From assembly GCA_034509425.1 (NCBI GenBank), contig JAVTVJ010011209.1, forward strand, positions 1-64,000: 64,000 nt of DNA, written 5' to 3'. The translations under genes were made by a program, and so were the position numbers. Positions 51,253 through 60,111 of this stretch are shown here, one piece after another (positions within the stretch are counted from its first letter, which is position 1; each line of letters begins with the position of its first letter). The notes under the pieces were generated by a model. The model saw nothing but the letters and a program-made list of their open reading frames with translations. It was not told the DNA's origin and ran no database searches. Origin of the DNA: Eopsaltria australis. Taxonomy: Eukaryota; Chordata; Aves; Passeriformes; Petroicidae.

Positions 51253-51656
51253 GTGAGCCGGCACAGGACGGGATGGGCACGGCCGGGAGGCTCCCGGTGC
51301 CCGCGGACGCTGCCACTTCTAGCGGAGGGAATGCAGGCACCGGGAGCTCCTCGGGCGGGGAGGGGGCGGATGGGATCCTGCAGGCCGTGTCCTGCCGGCT
51401 TTGAGCCTGGGTTTTTCAGGAGCAGGAGGTGCCGCTTTGGAACAGGGGCTTTGTTCCCCTCTCCATCGCCTTCCTCCCCACCTCCTCCCTGCATCGGGGA
51501 GCAGCAGAAAGAGCGTGGTCGGGTTTGCGTTCCCCAGGATTTCCTTTTGAATCCCACTCCCAGAGAGGCTGGGACACCGCCTCCTCGCATCAATATTGGT
51601 TGTCCCGAGATGTTTGTTTTTGAGACTGACTTGCTTCATCTGTGTCCAACGTAGGT

Positions 51657-51740
51657 TTGTTCACAGAAAAAAAACACACACACAAAAAAAAGAAACAACC
51701 AAAAAAAAATCCCCCAAAAAACCAAACCCTAAACCCGTGA
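51657..51740 (+). repeat. A-rich low-complexity run
   Basis: Runs of A broken by C (CACACA and CCCCC) in the putative FERRY3 intron 1. No function apparent. Confidence 0.8.
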
Positions 51741-52065
51741 ATTCTGCTGTAGAATTTTTAATTTTTGTTGTTTTTTCTTCTCCTCAGGATGTGTTTTTTG
51801 GCATTAGGAAGGGTTCACCTGAAGCAATGTGCCCAGCTTTGCAGGTGATGTTCAAAACAGAGGGATGTGAATGAGCAGAGGAGCCCAGTGGAGAGGAAAA
51901 ATACCAGCACAGGTATGTGCTCCCAGCCTGTGTTTTCATGCAGTACACAGCCCCTTGCATCTCTTTTGGCTTATTTTTAATGCAGGCTACAAAAAGACAA
52001 AATAAGCTCTTTCTAAAAATCGTTGCAAACATCTGCTCCCCCACTCCCCAGGCCTAGCACCTGCA

Positions 52066-52674
52066 TATTAAAAATAATAAGTGTTCCTCGTGGCTTCGCG
52101 GCCTCGTGGTCACCTGCTGGATGGTTGCCTCAGCCGCCCGGGCGCCACCAGGGCTAAGGTTTCCCTGCCCACAGCAACGCTAATCCCAAGTGCTGAGGTT
52201 TCGGTGTTCGCAAGCGTGGGTTCTTGCTACCAGTAGCTGCGAAATCAAGACAATAAGGAGCGGCGACTATGCTGGGCAACAGGAACGTTTATTGATCCTC
52301 GTCCCAAGCACAATGGCGCCGGACAAGGCTGTGCAGGGACGGATAAACAACTCAGGCAACCAATCACGGCAGAGCAAGGGGGAGGAGTTGGGGCGGGGAG
52401 AGGACTCACAAACCAACCGGGAGTAAGGGAGGGAGGGAAAAAGGTTCAGGGACCAATCCGAGAAGCACCTGCACGGAGCTTTCCAGAAACAGGGGAGGAT
52501 ACAGAACTTGACAGACAACACAACTAACAAATTATCAAACAGAGGCGTAACCTAAACTAAATGGACTAAACCAAGGTGAGGATGGCTCCTGGGGGATTCT
52601 TTCCACGAGATGGTTTCACCCACCACCCTTCCTTCCGGGAGCCCGGGGCCGACGTTGCCATGACAACTGCAACA
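52066..52674 (-). repeat. 3' LTR of the endogenous retrovirus
   Basis: 609 bp, nearly identical to 60112-60720. Differences seen by eye: T/A near 52085, A/G near 52269, C/A near 52407 and T/C near 52590. The polyadenylation signal is at 52288-52293 on the minus strand. Confidence 0.93.
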
Positions 52675-52698
52675 TCTCCCCGTTTCTTGTTTTCTAAG
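52675..52698 (-). other. Polypurine tract
   Basis: The sense strand is AAACAAGAAACGGGGAGA, ending immediately before the TG of the 3' LTR. It primes plus-strand DNA synthesis. Confidence 0.85.
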
Positions 52699-52699
52699 A

Positions 52700-52830
52700 A
52701 AGAACGAGAAATCATAGAAACAAGGACATTTTTTAAACATGAAAACAAACAGAGCACAATTAAAATGATAACTAAAATCCAAACAAGGGTGGACAACAGT
52801 TCTGTAGCCCATGATGAAAGTCCGTTTGTG
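52700..52830 (-). pseudogene. Out-of-frame Env membrane anchor
   Basis: A different minus-strand frame encodes SSWATELLSTLVWILVIILI followed by VLCLFSCLK: a typical transmembrane helix and start of a cytoplasmic tail. Its position directly after the Env ectodomain implies a frameshift near 52820-52850. Confidence 0.75.
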
Positions 52831-54337
52831 CGAACATGGTCCGCAGCCAATCATTGCTTTCAACATGTAGATCTTGGAGCTGCTGCTGGATCCCCTGTAT
52901 AGTGGCGTGGATGCTGCGCGAGTGGGATGAAAGATTGAAACAGCATAGACCTTCAAATTCCTCGCACCCGTGCCCATGGGCAAGGAGTAAGAAGTCTATA
53001 GCCGCCCTGTTCTGCAAGGTGGCTCGTCTGGTGGTGTCTCCGTCCTGAAGTAATTGGGCCAAAGCACGGGACGTCATGTTGGCGTGTTTGCCAAGCCAAC
53101 ATTCAAGATGACCTAATTCCCCCAGGGCCTTAGCTGCTGCTGCCCAGGGCACAAAGACAGAAGCAACCACCCTCTTTGAAAAGCTCCAATGATTAACTTC
53201 TGAATTGCAATTTTCATCCCAATGGTCAATTTCTCGTTTTTTACGTGCCGAATTGGTTTTTGTCCAATTGAGAATTTGCGTTTTGCCAGGGGCTAGGACG
53301 GTTACTTCGCCCAACGTGCAAGGCCCTCCTACCGGACGGGACGGTATCCCGGCCCACATGCGGTCCCCGCAGATAAGAAACACTCCTGTTGGTAGGCGGA
53401 GGGGACCACCAAGTGCTCTGGCTCTCGACGGTGTAGCAGGTGTGGTAATAGTACGTGCACACCACTTATCAAAAGTATAGATGGAACGTTTGTGAGGACT
53501 CACATTAGTTCTTTTAATGTCTCCAATTTGAGCCCGATAGGGCTCGTTCCCCGTCAGCGTGTATTGAAACTCCACGCAGAATTTGGCTTGTGCGGACCCC
53601 AGCAGTTCCAATTCTTGGGGTTCCACATCGAAATTTCTTTCGTCTACTGCATGTTTTAGAGTCTCAAGCCAGGCATCCCATGATTTTACAGAATTGGGCC
53701 TCAGACTTGCAAGAACAGGATCTTGTTCTTGCATAGGGATACCCACCAGACAGGTTGACAGGGGGTTCTCGGCAGCATCCGTATTCAAACAGAGATTGTC
53801 TTGTTTCAATGACTTGGCGAGCGTGACCCACACATTCTCCTTCGGTTGCGGAAGGATCCAGCCGGATGTCTCTGGCCAACGGTGAGTCATCGTCGCCAGC
53901 AGCCACAGGGACAGCAGAATTTTGGTCACACTTTCCAGCTCCATTACTTCTGTTATCAAGGTGTACTGAAACAGGAAGGTAAGTATAATCAACTCTTTCC
54001 CAGCAAAGTTGACTTCTACCAACCCTTCCCCTCTCAGAACATTCAACAAGGACAGGGTAAGGATAGAACATTCAGGTAAGTGTGGGGTGGGGAAAAGGGG
54101 AAAGGGGAGTAGGGCTGTGAAGGTTTTGAGCATTGTTGCTGGTGCTCTTAGCTGCTCATGGTTGGAACACAGTCTATGATGTTGCCTTCTTTCTTCTTCG
54201 CTTCCATGCGAAGCTGACGTTCTGGTTGTCCTGTGGGGTCTGTGGGTCACTCTGGAGGTATGGGCGGATTGCTCTCGCCGGGATCCACCGGGGACCTGCT
54301 GTTGTGGAAACACACCCATACCCTCTTCCCCATACAA
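52772..54337 (-). CDS. env: ERV Env glycoprotein, lacks in-frame membrane anchor
   Basis: Env mediates entry. The open frame is 521 codons, but translation more likely begins at the Met at 53944 (residue 132), where MELESVTKILLSLWLLATM looks like a signal peptide. The upstream part overlaps integrase. A furin-type site, ARKKR, lies at 364-368. The transmembrane subunit has a heptad-rich region, then LQNRAAIDFLLLAHGHG and the CX6CC cysteine motif (C458, C465, C466), strongly reminiscent of avian leukosis/sarcoma virus TM. The frame ends at 521 without a membrane anchor; a strongly hydrophobic segment follows in another frame. This copy would yield a secreted or misfolded product. Confidence 0.9.
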   Translation of the reverse strand: MYGEEGMGVFPQQQVPGGSRREQSAHTSRVTHRPHRTTRTSASHGSEEERRQHHRLCSNHEQLRAPATMLKTFTALLPFPLFPTPHLPECSILTLSLLNVLRGEGLVEVNFAGKELIILTFLFQYTLITEVMELESVTKILLSLWLLATMTHRWPETSGWILPQPKENVWVTLAKSLKQDNLCLNTDAAENPLSTCLVGIPMQEQDPVLASLRPNSVKSWDAWLETLKHAVDERNFDVEPQELELLGSAQAKFCVEFQYTLTGNEPYRAQIGDIKRTNVSPHKRSIYTFDKWCARTITTPATPSRARALGGPLRLPTGVFLICGDRMWAGIPSRPVGGPCTLGEVTVLAPGKTQILNWTKTNSARKKREIDHWDENCNSEVNHWSFSKRVVASVFVPWAAAAKALGELGHLECWLGKHANMTSRALAQLLQDGDTTRRATLQNRAAIDFLLLAHGHGCEEFEGLCCFNLSSHSRSIHATIQGIQQQLQDLHVESNDWLRTMFAQTDFHHGLQNCCPPLFGF

Positions 54338-54590
54338 TCAGCTCGACTGGACCTTTAATCTGACTATTTTCCGGATCCTTGAACAGCACAAGAGGTTTTT
54401 CTGTCAATTTCATCCTGGCCGAATTTGTGAAATGTCTAAAGACGGGGGGGGAAGGCTCCGAATCAGTACAATTTAGAAAATTTAAGGTAAACAACGCCTT
54501 ACAGAGTCGCTCAATGGGCGTCTTTTCCTCTGTTCCCTCCCCGCTGCTGCTGCTCAAGGATGCGTTTAATCTCCTGATGTTTTCTTTCAA
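54174..54590 (-). pseudogene. Out-of-frame integrase C-terminal domain
   Basis: This frame continues integrase-like sequence past the stop of the main pol frame. Landmarks are PLVLFKDPE, GPVELIVWGRGYG and GPRWIPARAIRPYL, the small DNA-binding C-terminal domain with its WIPARAIR-type strand. It overlaps the start of the env frame. The shift lies in or near a G-rich run that follows a CAG repeat. Confidence 0.75.
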
Positions 54591-56859
54591 CTATAGCTTG
54601 GCCAGTTGGGGAATGGGGTATGCCCGTGGTATGGCTAATTCCCCATTCCTGTAAAAATTTTTTAAAACTAGCTGAAACATAACAAGGTCCATTATCAGTT
54701 TTTATAGACTTTGGCACTCCTAAAACAGAAAATGCCATTAGAAAATGTTTTTTAACGTCTCTTGCCTTTTCTCCGGTGTGAACCGACGCAAAGGTGGCAC
54801 CAGAAAATGTGTCAGTTGATACATGAATATATTTAAGACGACCAAAAGGTGCATAATGGGTTATGTCTGCTTGCCATACCTCGTTAGAATGGAGACCTCG
54901 GGGATTGACCCCAGCGTTAAAGGCAGGAATTTGATGTTTCTGACAGGACGGACATGTTGCCACTATGGCCCTAGCCTGCTCCGAGGACAGGTTAAACATC
55001 CTACGGAGGGCAGGGGCATTTTGATGGTAGAATTGGTGGCTTAAACGTGCCTGTGCCACAACGTCAGGAACTGAACAATTGTGCACAGACATCGCTAATG
55101 CATCAGCTCTCTGATTACCTTCTGCGATGTAACCGGGTAGGTTGGTGTGTGACCTTGTGTGCATTACAAAGAAGGGATGCTTGCGGTGGGAAAGGAGCTG
55201 TAACAAAGATGCAAGCAACCCAAAAAGTCTTTGATGACTCACCTCTTTCAATAGAGAATGTTCAATCCTGGAAACAATCCCCGCTACATAGGCCGAATCT
55301 GTCACCAAATTTATCGGTTGCTCCTGGAACCGCTCGAATGCCTTAACAACGGCGGATAACTCAGCAATTTGAGGAGAACCCTCAACCACCAGAATTTCCT
55401 CTTCCCACTCGAGGGTCTCTGGATTTTCCCACGTCAGCACAGCCTTGTGGGAGGACCCAGAGCCGTCTGTGAAAATGGTTAGGGCATCAGGAATTGGAGT
55501 TTTACTTTGAACAAATTCTGGGGCCAAATGAAATTCCGAATTAAAAAGATGGTGTTTTAGCTTTTGGTGCCCAATTTGACCGGAGAAGTTTTCCAGAGCT
55601 AATTGGAGATGTTCACTCTCCTGGAAGACAGACTCAAATTGATCTCTCTTCCAGGGGGTTTGGATGCACGCAAAATCACAGCCAGCCAGGGTACGGAGAC
55701 GCTGGCGAGCTTTGATTATAAGCTCGGCCACCAACTCTTGTGGCGTCGTGATTGTTTTGGATGGCGTATTAGGTAGGAATATCCACTCCACTATCAGGAG
55801 GGGATCCCTCACCTGCTCATCCCATTGAAATATTAACCCATGGTACTTCGGGTTCTTCCCTAGAATGCTGAAACGGAAGGGAAGAACCGGGTTAATCCTA
55901 TGTGTCCGTTTTGTGTGTAGTGCTGTTAGTACTTTACCAACTGCCCCTCTCGCCTCCGTGGTGAATTGAATGGGTGCATCCAGGGCACGGCCTCCCCGCA
56001 GGAGTTGAAACAAAGGCTGCAAGTCTGTGTTCTTCAGTCCTAGGAAGGGTCGCAGCCAATTGATAGATCCACACAACTGATGCAACTCACGAAGCGTGGC
56101 AGGCTCTTCAGGAAGTTTCATCAGTTGAGGCTCAATGAAGGTGCTGGTAATACGTGACCCCAAATAATTCCAAGGTGACGTGGACTGTATTTTCTTAGGA
56201 TTCACCTTCATACCGACGTTCTCGATGGCCTGGAGAACTGCAGTCAGGGCTGGTTGTAGCTGTTCTTGCGAAGGTGCGCAGACGAGTATGTCGTCCATGT
56301 AGTGCAGGATACGGACAGCTGGAAATGCCTTTCGTACCGGAGAGAGGACCCCGGAGACGTACCATTGGCAAAGGGAGGGGGAATTTCTCATTCCCTGGGG
56401 GAGGACGAGCCAATGGTAGCGTCGCACAGGTTCCTCCCGATTGATTGCAGGCACTGTGAAGGCAAACCTGGGAGCATCTGCAGGATGCAGAGGGATACTA
56501 AAGAAACAGTCTTTAATGTCTATTATGGTGACGGGCCACCCCCTTGGCAACATTGCTGGTGATGGGAGTCCAGGCTGCAGGGGGCCCATCTCCTCTATCA
56601 CCGCATTAATGGCACGAAGGTCGTGCAGTAGCCTGTAACTGTCAGATTTGGGCTTTTTTATTACAAATATCGGAGAGTTCCACGGGCTGTGGGATGGTGT
56701 AATGCGACCTAGTCTCAGCTGTTCGTTGACCAGTTCGTGGAGCGCGCTTAACTTATCACCTCGTAGGGGCCACTGCTCAATCCGGATGGGTTTATCAGAG
56801 AGCCACTTAATGGGTGGAACTTGTGGTCCAGCGCGCTTTGAGGTGGCCCCCACTAAAAA
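54511..56859 (-). CDS. pol: ERV Pol: reverse transcriptase, RNase H, integrase (C-terminus shifted)
   Basis: Entered by -1 frameshift at GGATTTT (56856-56862). Numbered from 56853: reverse transcriptase with LPQGMRNSPS and YMDDILV (185-191), RNase H with D463 (FTDGSG), E498, D519 and D583, then integrase with the zinc-binding H/C motif ending CPSCQKH (634-640) and catalytic D663, D720 and E756. The frame stops at 54511 shortly after the catalytic glutamate. The integrase C-terminal domain continues in another frame (about 54590-54174), so a one-base shift near 54531-54550 appears to truncate it. All polymerase active-site residues are present. Confidence 0.93.
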   Translation of the reverse strand, partial: FLVGATSKRAGPQVPPIKWLSDKPIRIEQWPLRGDKLSALHELVNEQLRLGRITPSHSPWNSPIFVIKKPKSDSYRLLHDLRAINAVIEEMGPLQPGLPSPAMLPRGWPVTIIDIKDCFFSIPLHPADAPRFAFTVPAINREEPVRRYHWLVLPQGMRNSPSLCQWYVSGVLSPVRKAFPAVRILHYMDDILVCAPSQEQLQPALTAVLQAIENVGMKVNPKKIQSTSPWNYLGSRITSTFIEPQLMKLPEEPATLRELHQLCGSINWLRPFLGLKNTDLQPLFQLLRGGRALDAPIQFTTEARGAVGKVLTALHTKRTHRINPVLPFRFSILGKNPKYHGLIFQWDEQVRDPLLIVEWIFLPNTPSKTITTPQELVAELIIKARQRLRTLAGCDFACIQTPWKRDQFESVFQESEHLQLALENFSGQIGHQKLKHHLFNSEFHLAPEFVQSKTPIPDALTIFTDGSGSSHKAVLTWENPETLEWEEEILVVEGSPQIAELSAVVKAFERFQEQPINLVTDSAYVAGIVSRIEHSLLKEVSHQRLFGLLASLLQLLSHRKHPFFVMHTRSHTNLPGYIAEGNQRADALAMSVHNCSVPDVVAQARLSHQFYHQNAPALRRMFNLSSEQARAIVATCPSCQKHQIPAFNAGVNPRGLHSNEVWQADITHYAPFGRLKYIHVSTDTFSGATFASVHTGEKARDVKKHFLMAFSVLGVPKSIKTDNGPCYVSASFKKFLQEWGISHTTGIPHSPTGQAIVERKHQEIKRILEQQQRGGNRGKDAH

Positions 56860-57710
56860 TCCTGAGGCGGAGGAATCTCAATCCTCGCACCCCATTGGTC
56901 TAGCAGGTCTCTGCCCCACAGTGTAAAACCCGAGGAAACTATGAATGGCCTCACGGTCCCTACATGTCCATCGGGACCTTCGATAAGAATGTCCGATTTT
57001 GCCCTTTTAGCAGACACTGTTCCCCCGACTCCCTTTAGGGATTCGTTCAAGTCTTTGGTGCCCCAGTCAGATGGCCACTCTGTGTCAGCGATGATAGTAA
57101 CATCAGATCCCGTATCTATCATTCCTGCCCTGGTGACAGAACTCTGGCCATTAATAAGCTTACAGTCAGTGAATGGTTTGTCTGTACCAACTACCTGGGT
57201 CCACCATACAAACGGAGTTCGTGTGTCCCTAGGGATGTTCTCGGGTAAAATCAGTGCTTGGCCTAGCCAAGTCCCTTTAGGCAAAAACCAGGGTGTGGTA
57301 TTTAACATGATGGTGACACCGATAGGTTTTTTAGGTTGATAAAGTTTCACCTCCGGAATAACAAAAAGTCCTGGGGGACCTCTTATAGAATCTCCCACTA
57401 TAAGTAATGTGCACGGGTGGTGTGGTGCATTTATCAGTTCCACAGCAACGTGGTGAGGTGTGGTGTCCGTGAGATGTAAAACGAACGAGCTCACCACATC
57501 CAGGCGATTGGAGTCACTCGGCGAGGGCTCTGCAGAGTGCCGCGTTGTCGAATGTGGACGCGCTAGCTGTTGAAATCTCGTGAGTCCTCTGTAGGTCGGT
57601 GAAGTCGATGTCGTGGACTCTCCAGGTGCAGCGTTTGACTTATTTATTGCGGAGCGCGGCACTGACCCGCCCTCCCCTTCCCGTTTCCCGAGGAGTGGCA
57701 ACAGGAACAC
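56853..57710 (-). CDS. pro: ERV Pro frame: dUTPase-like domain and aspartic protease
   Basis: This frame overlaps the end of gag and is entered by -1 frameshift at 57683-57689. The first part (residues about 70-165) resembles a retroviral dUTPase fold, with GPPGLFVIPEV and LPKGTWLGQALIL, although catalytic residues look incomplete. The protease follows, with the active site MIDTGSDVTII and the C-terminal LWGRDLLDQWG. Protease in a separate frame after dUTPase is the betaretrovirus arrangement. It ends in TAG at 56853-56855, next to the second slippery site. Confidence 0.88.
   Translation of the reverse strand: MFLLPLLGKREGEGGSVPRSAINKSNAAPGESTTSTSPTYRGLTRFQQLARPHSTTRHSAEPSPSDSNRLDVVSSFVLHLTDTTPHHVAVELINAPHHPCTLLIVGDSIRGPPGLFVIPEVKLYQPKKPIGVTIMLNTTPWFLPKGTWLGQALILPENIPRDTRTPFVWWTQVVGTDKPFTDCKLINGQSSVTRAGMIDTGSDVTIIADTEWPSDWGTKDLNESLKGVGGTVSAKRAKSDILIEGPDGHVGTVRPFIVSSGFTLWGRDLLDQWGARIEIPPPQDF
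56856..56862 (-). promoter_or_regulatory. pro-pol -1 frameshift site GGATTTT
   Basis: In pro phase it reads G GAT TTT, directly followed by the pro stop TAG. It resembles the MMTV pro-pol site GGATTTA. Slipping leads straight into the pol frame. Confidence 0.7.
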
Positions 57711-59740
57711 GGCGTGGGTTGGGCTGTCACGTTGTTTTGATGAGAGGCGGGACCTGCCGGTAACTCGGGATTCACAGAGTTAGTGCAGTTAAAATGTCCT
57801 TTGCGAGGGAGTCTACAGTCTTTGATAAAATGACCCAACTTCCCACAGTTATAACAACGTTTTTCAGCTGGCGCTGCTGTGACGCCATAGGAATGCGCGG
57901 GTTGGGGTTTTACTTTCGCCAAGTCAGGGGTCTCTGGCTTTGGCAGCCTCACTTGGGAGCAGCGCTCAGTAATAAGCTCGATGGTGGGCGGAGGCTCCCA
58001 AGGCATCAGCTCAATGACCCTACGGCACTCCTCGTTAGAGTTTTCCCTAACAAGTTCTACTAGCATCTCCTTTTGCACGACTGGGTTGGTAACTGCACGC
58101 GCCACGGACTCCCGAAGTCTATTTACAAAGGTAACAAACCTCTCTTGGGGACCCTGCTTTATGGCGGTATAACCCTGAGCAGGGTCACCGTCAGCGGCTA
58201 AACTAAACAGCACCGATCGCGCTGCCCGCTGTATGTCTTTAAGGACTTCAGCCGGAATGTTTTTGGCTTGCTCCCCGGGTTCCGAAAACGCTCCCTCCCC
58301 ACTAAGGTGTTCCATAGTGAGGGAGGCTTTGGCGGGGTCACCGCGATAGGTGGCAAGTAACTTTTGCAGCTCCCTGTGCCACCTGCTTTCCCAAACCCAG
58401 AAATCCGGTTCGATTAAAAGGCTCGACATCAGGAGTTTTAAATCGTGTGGCACCAACAACGATGCTTCAAACGTGGAGTTTATCAACCCCTTGAAATAGG
58501 GAGACGCGCGCCCAAACTCCTGACTCGCTTTGCAAATATCCTTAATTACTCCTTGCTGTATGGGTTCCCACCGCGCGGTGTTACGCTGCCGGTTGTACGT
58601 CACCGGTGCCGCAAAGGGCACGGCTACCGGCAACTGCGATGGGGGAGAGGCCCCGGTAGTATAGACCTCTGAGGCCCGGGTGGGATAGGCCTCATCCCTT
58701 CCCGCTTCCGGGGTAGGACCGTGGGAACCGGAAGGTAGACCGTGGGAAACCGGAAAGGGTACAGCGTGGGTAAACAAGGGGGCGGGCACGCCAACGGGAG
58801 GGGCGGGGTTCCCGGCAGGGGCGGGTCTGGGCGGGATTGGAGGCGGGACTGGGGTGGGAGTTACAGGGTAAGGGGTGGGGTGATCGAGGGGGCGGGGAAC
58901 TTCGTGGGCGGGAGGAAGGAGGGGCCCCGACGCAGTGACATCATCGGCCGCAGGGGGTGTGACCGACGTGTAACTCGACGCGGGGGTGGGGGCTAGGGAG
59001 GCGGGGGCGGGGTAGAAGGGATTCACGTCACTCCGGTTCGCGCGCGCGCCAAAGTCCAAACCGCTGCCGCATTGCGGCAAAAGTCCCGATCCGCCATCTT
59101 GCAATGGCGCAGCAAAATTTCTCCCGACGCCATTTTGTGGCGTTCCCTTAAATTCAAAACTACTGTAACTCGGAGGGGGAATCTGCGCAACGGGCGCAAC
59201 TGGGGACGGCGAACTGGGGTAAATTGTGAGGAATGGGTCCACCCTGAGCTGGCCAGACTCAGGGTAGAAAGGGTTGGTGACTGCCGTGCTTCGGTGGAGA
59301 CTTCCATCGTCTCCGATTTCAACCCGCTTGCTTTCGCGAGACGGGCGTACCGGCGCATGGTCAGCCACCGGGATAGAGGGGGGCGGAATGAGGGGTTCAG
59401 GAACACGATCAGGGGTAGGGGAACTAACGTCAACCGCACTCGAACCCTCCCCAAACTCATTAACTAAAACATTATAAATTAAAGTCTGCAACCCAAAAAA
59501 CCGTTTAACTGAAAAATCTCCCCCCTCAAATCTATCGGTTAATTTTTCCCCGACGTCATCCCAAAACGAAAGCGTAAAAACCGACTTAGGATGAACGAAA
59601 GGAATGTTCCCAAGTACCCATTTCAAAAACTTTTTAAGTAACTTTTTATCAAAACTTTCCCCCGAATCAATCAAACGGTATTTTAAACTATAATACAAAA
59701 AACTTAGCTCCTTCTCCCTCTTGCTTTGATGGTTGCCCAT
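57644..59740 (-). CDS. gag: ERV Gag polyprotein (698 aa), intact frame
   Basis: Gag forms the virus core. It begins MGNHQSKRE, a typical N-myristoylation start for the matrix. A long proline-rich middle follows, with PPPSY (a possible late-budding motif). A capsid region starts near residue 390, with the major homology region at about 527-546 (QGPQERFVTFVNRL). One zinc knuckle, CYNCGKLGHFIKDC, lies at about 629-642; most betaretroviruses have two. The frame is open from start to stop. The sequence G GGA AAC at 57689-57683 is in the correct phase for -1 slippage into pro near the end of gag. Confidence 0.93.
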   Translation of the reverse strand: MGNHQSKREKELSFLYYSLKYRLIDSGESFDKKLLKKFLKWVLGNIPFVHPKSVFTLSFWDDVGEKLTDRFEGGDFSVKRFFGLQTLIYNVLVNEFGEGSSAVDVSSPTPDRVPEPLIPPPSIPVADHAPVRPSRESKRVEIGDDGSLHRSTAVTNPFYPESGQLRVDPFLTIYPSSPSPVAPVAQIPPPSYSSFEFKGTPQNGVGRNFAAPLQDGGSGLLPQCGSGLDFGARANRSDVNPFYPAPASLAPTPASSYTSVTPPAADDVTASGPLLPPAHEVPRPLDHPTPYPVTPTPVPPPIPPRPAPAGNPAPPVGVPAPLFTHAVPFPVSHGLPSGSHGPTPEAGRDEAYPTRASEVYTTGASPPSQLPVAVPFAAPVTYNRQRNTARWEPIQQGVIKDICKASQEFGRASPYFKGLINSTFEASLLVPHDLKLLMSSLLIEPDFWVWESRWHRELQKLLATYRGDPAKASLTMEHLSGEGAFSEPGEQAKNIPAEVLKDIQRAARSVLFSLAADGDPAQGYTAIKQGPQERFVTFVNRLRESVARAVTNPVVQKEMLVELVRENSNEECRRVIELMPWEPPPTIELITERCSQVRLPKPETPDLAKVKPQPAHSYGVTAAPAEKRCYNCGKLGHFIKDCRLPRKGHFNCTNSVNPELPAGPASHQNNVTAQPTPCSCCHSSGNGKGRAGQCRAPQ
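57683..57689 (-). promoter_or_regulatory. gag-pro -1 frameshift site GGGAAAC
   Basis: In gag phase it reads G GGA AAC, the X XXY YYZ form used at the gag-pro junction of Mason-Pfizer-type betaretroviruses. It lies inside the gag/pro overlap. Confidence 0.8.
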
Positions 59741-60097
59741 CCTATAACAAGAGAGGTTAATTCCCCACTCTCTAAAATAAAGTAGAAAACGTGGCGGTTA
59801 ACTCACCCGGAGGGACACTCGACCTCCGCGGCGACCTGCAGGGGTTTTTTTTCAACGTCCGAGGCTTCTGCTCCTCGCGACGACCGCCAAAGTAAATCCA
59901 CAAACGAGAGATGTGAGGTGCCTTGATGAGCTCGGTTTCACCTCGATGCCTCAGTCCGTCGAGGTCGAGGGAGTCGCCGGCTTTTCTACGAGTCCGTACC
60001 TCCACAAGAGGGTTCAGGACACGTAGCAAGGAGCGCTCCAACAGGGTCTTCTCGGTGTAAAGAGAGTCCTCTTCTGAAGCTACTTGCGTAGCAGCAG
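59741..60097 (-). other. ERV 5' leader
   Basis: Untranslated leader between the primer site and gag. It presumably holds the packaging signal and splice donor, but neither was fixed. A 112-codon minus frame here is unsupported. Confidence 0.5.
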
Positions 60098-60109
60098 CGT
60101 TGGGCGCCA
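60098..60109 (-). other. Primer binding site, lysine tRNA type
   Basis: The sense strand reads TGGCGCCCAACG, two bases after the LTR end. This matches the first 12 bases complementary to the tRNA-Lys(1,2) 3' end used by several betaretroviruses and lentiviruses. The match weakens after 12 bases. Confidence 0.8.
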
Positions 60110-60111
60110 CT

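Larger units (their letters stand above)
50930..51560. promoter_or_regulatory. GC-rich bidirectional promoter of RAD51AP1 and FERRY3-like gene
   Basis: A sharp rise in G+C and CpG density over about 600 bp between the first RAD51AP1 exon (minus) and a good plus-strand donor (GGAGGCAG|GTGAGC at 51252). No TATA box. Head-to-head CpG promoters are common for such pairs, and this arrangement is the one found in human. Start sites are not visible. Confidence 0.75.

Noticed and set aside
51036..51654. Several long frames in the GC-rich promoter region
   Set aside because: High G+C gives few stop codons on either strand; only the 20-base RAD51AP1 start exon is supported.
52576..52902. Plus-strand frames opposite env and the LTR
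   Set aside because: Antisense shadows of the provirus; no independent support.
59023..59467. Overlapping frames on both strands within gag
   Set aside because: Shadows of the proline-rich, GC-rich part of gag.
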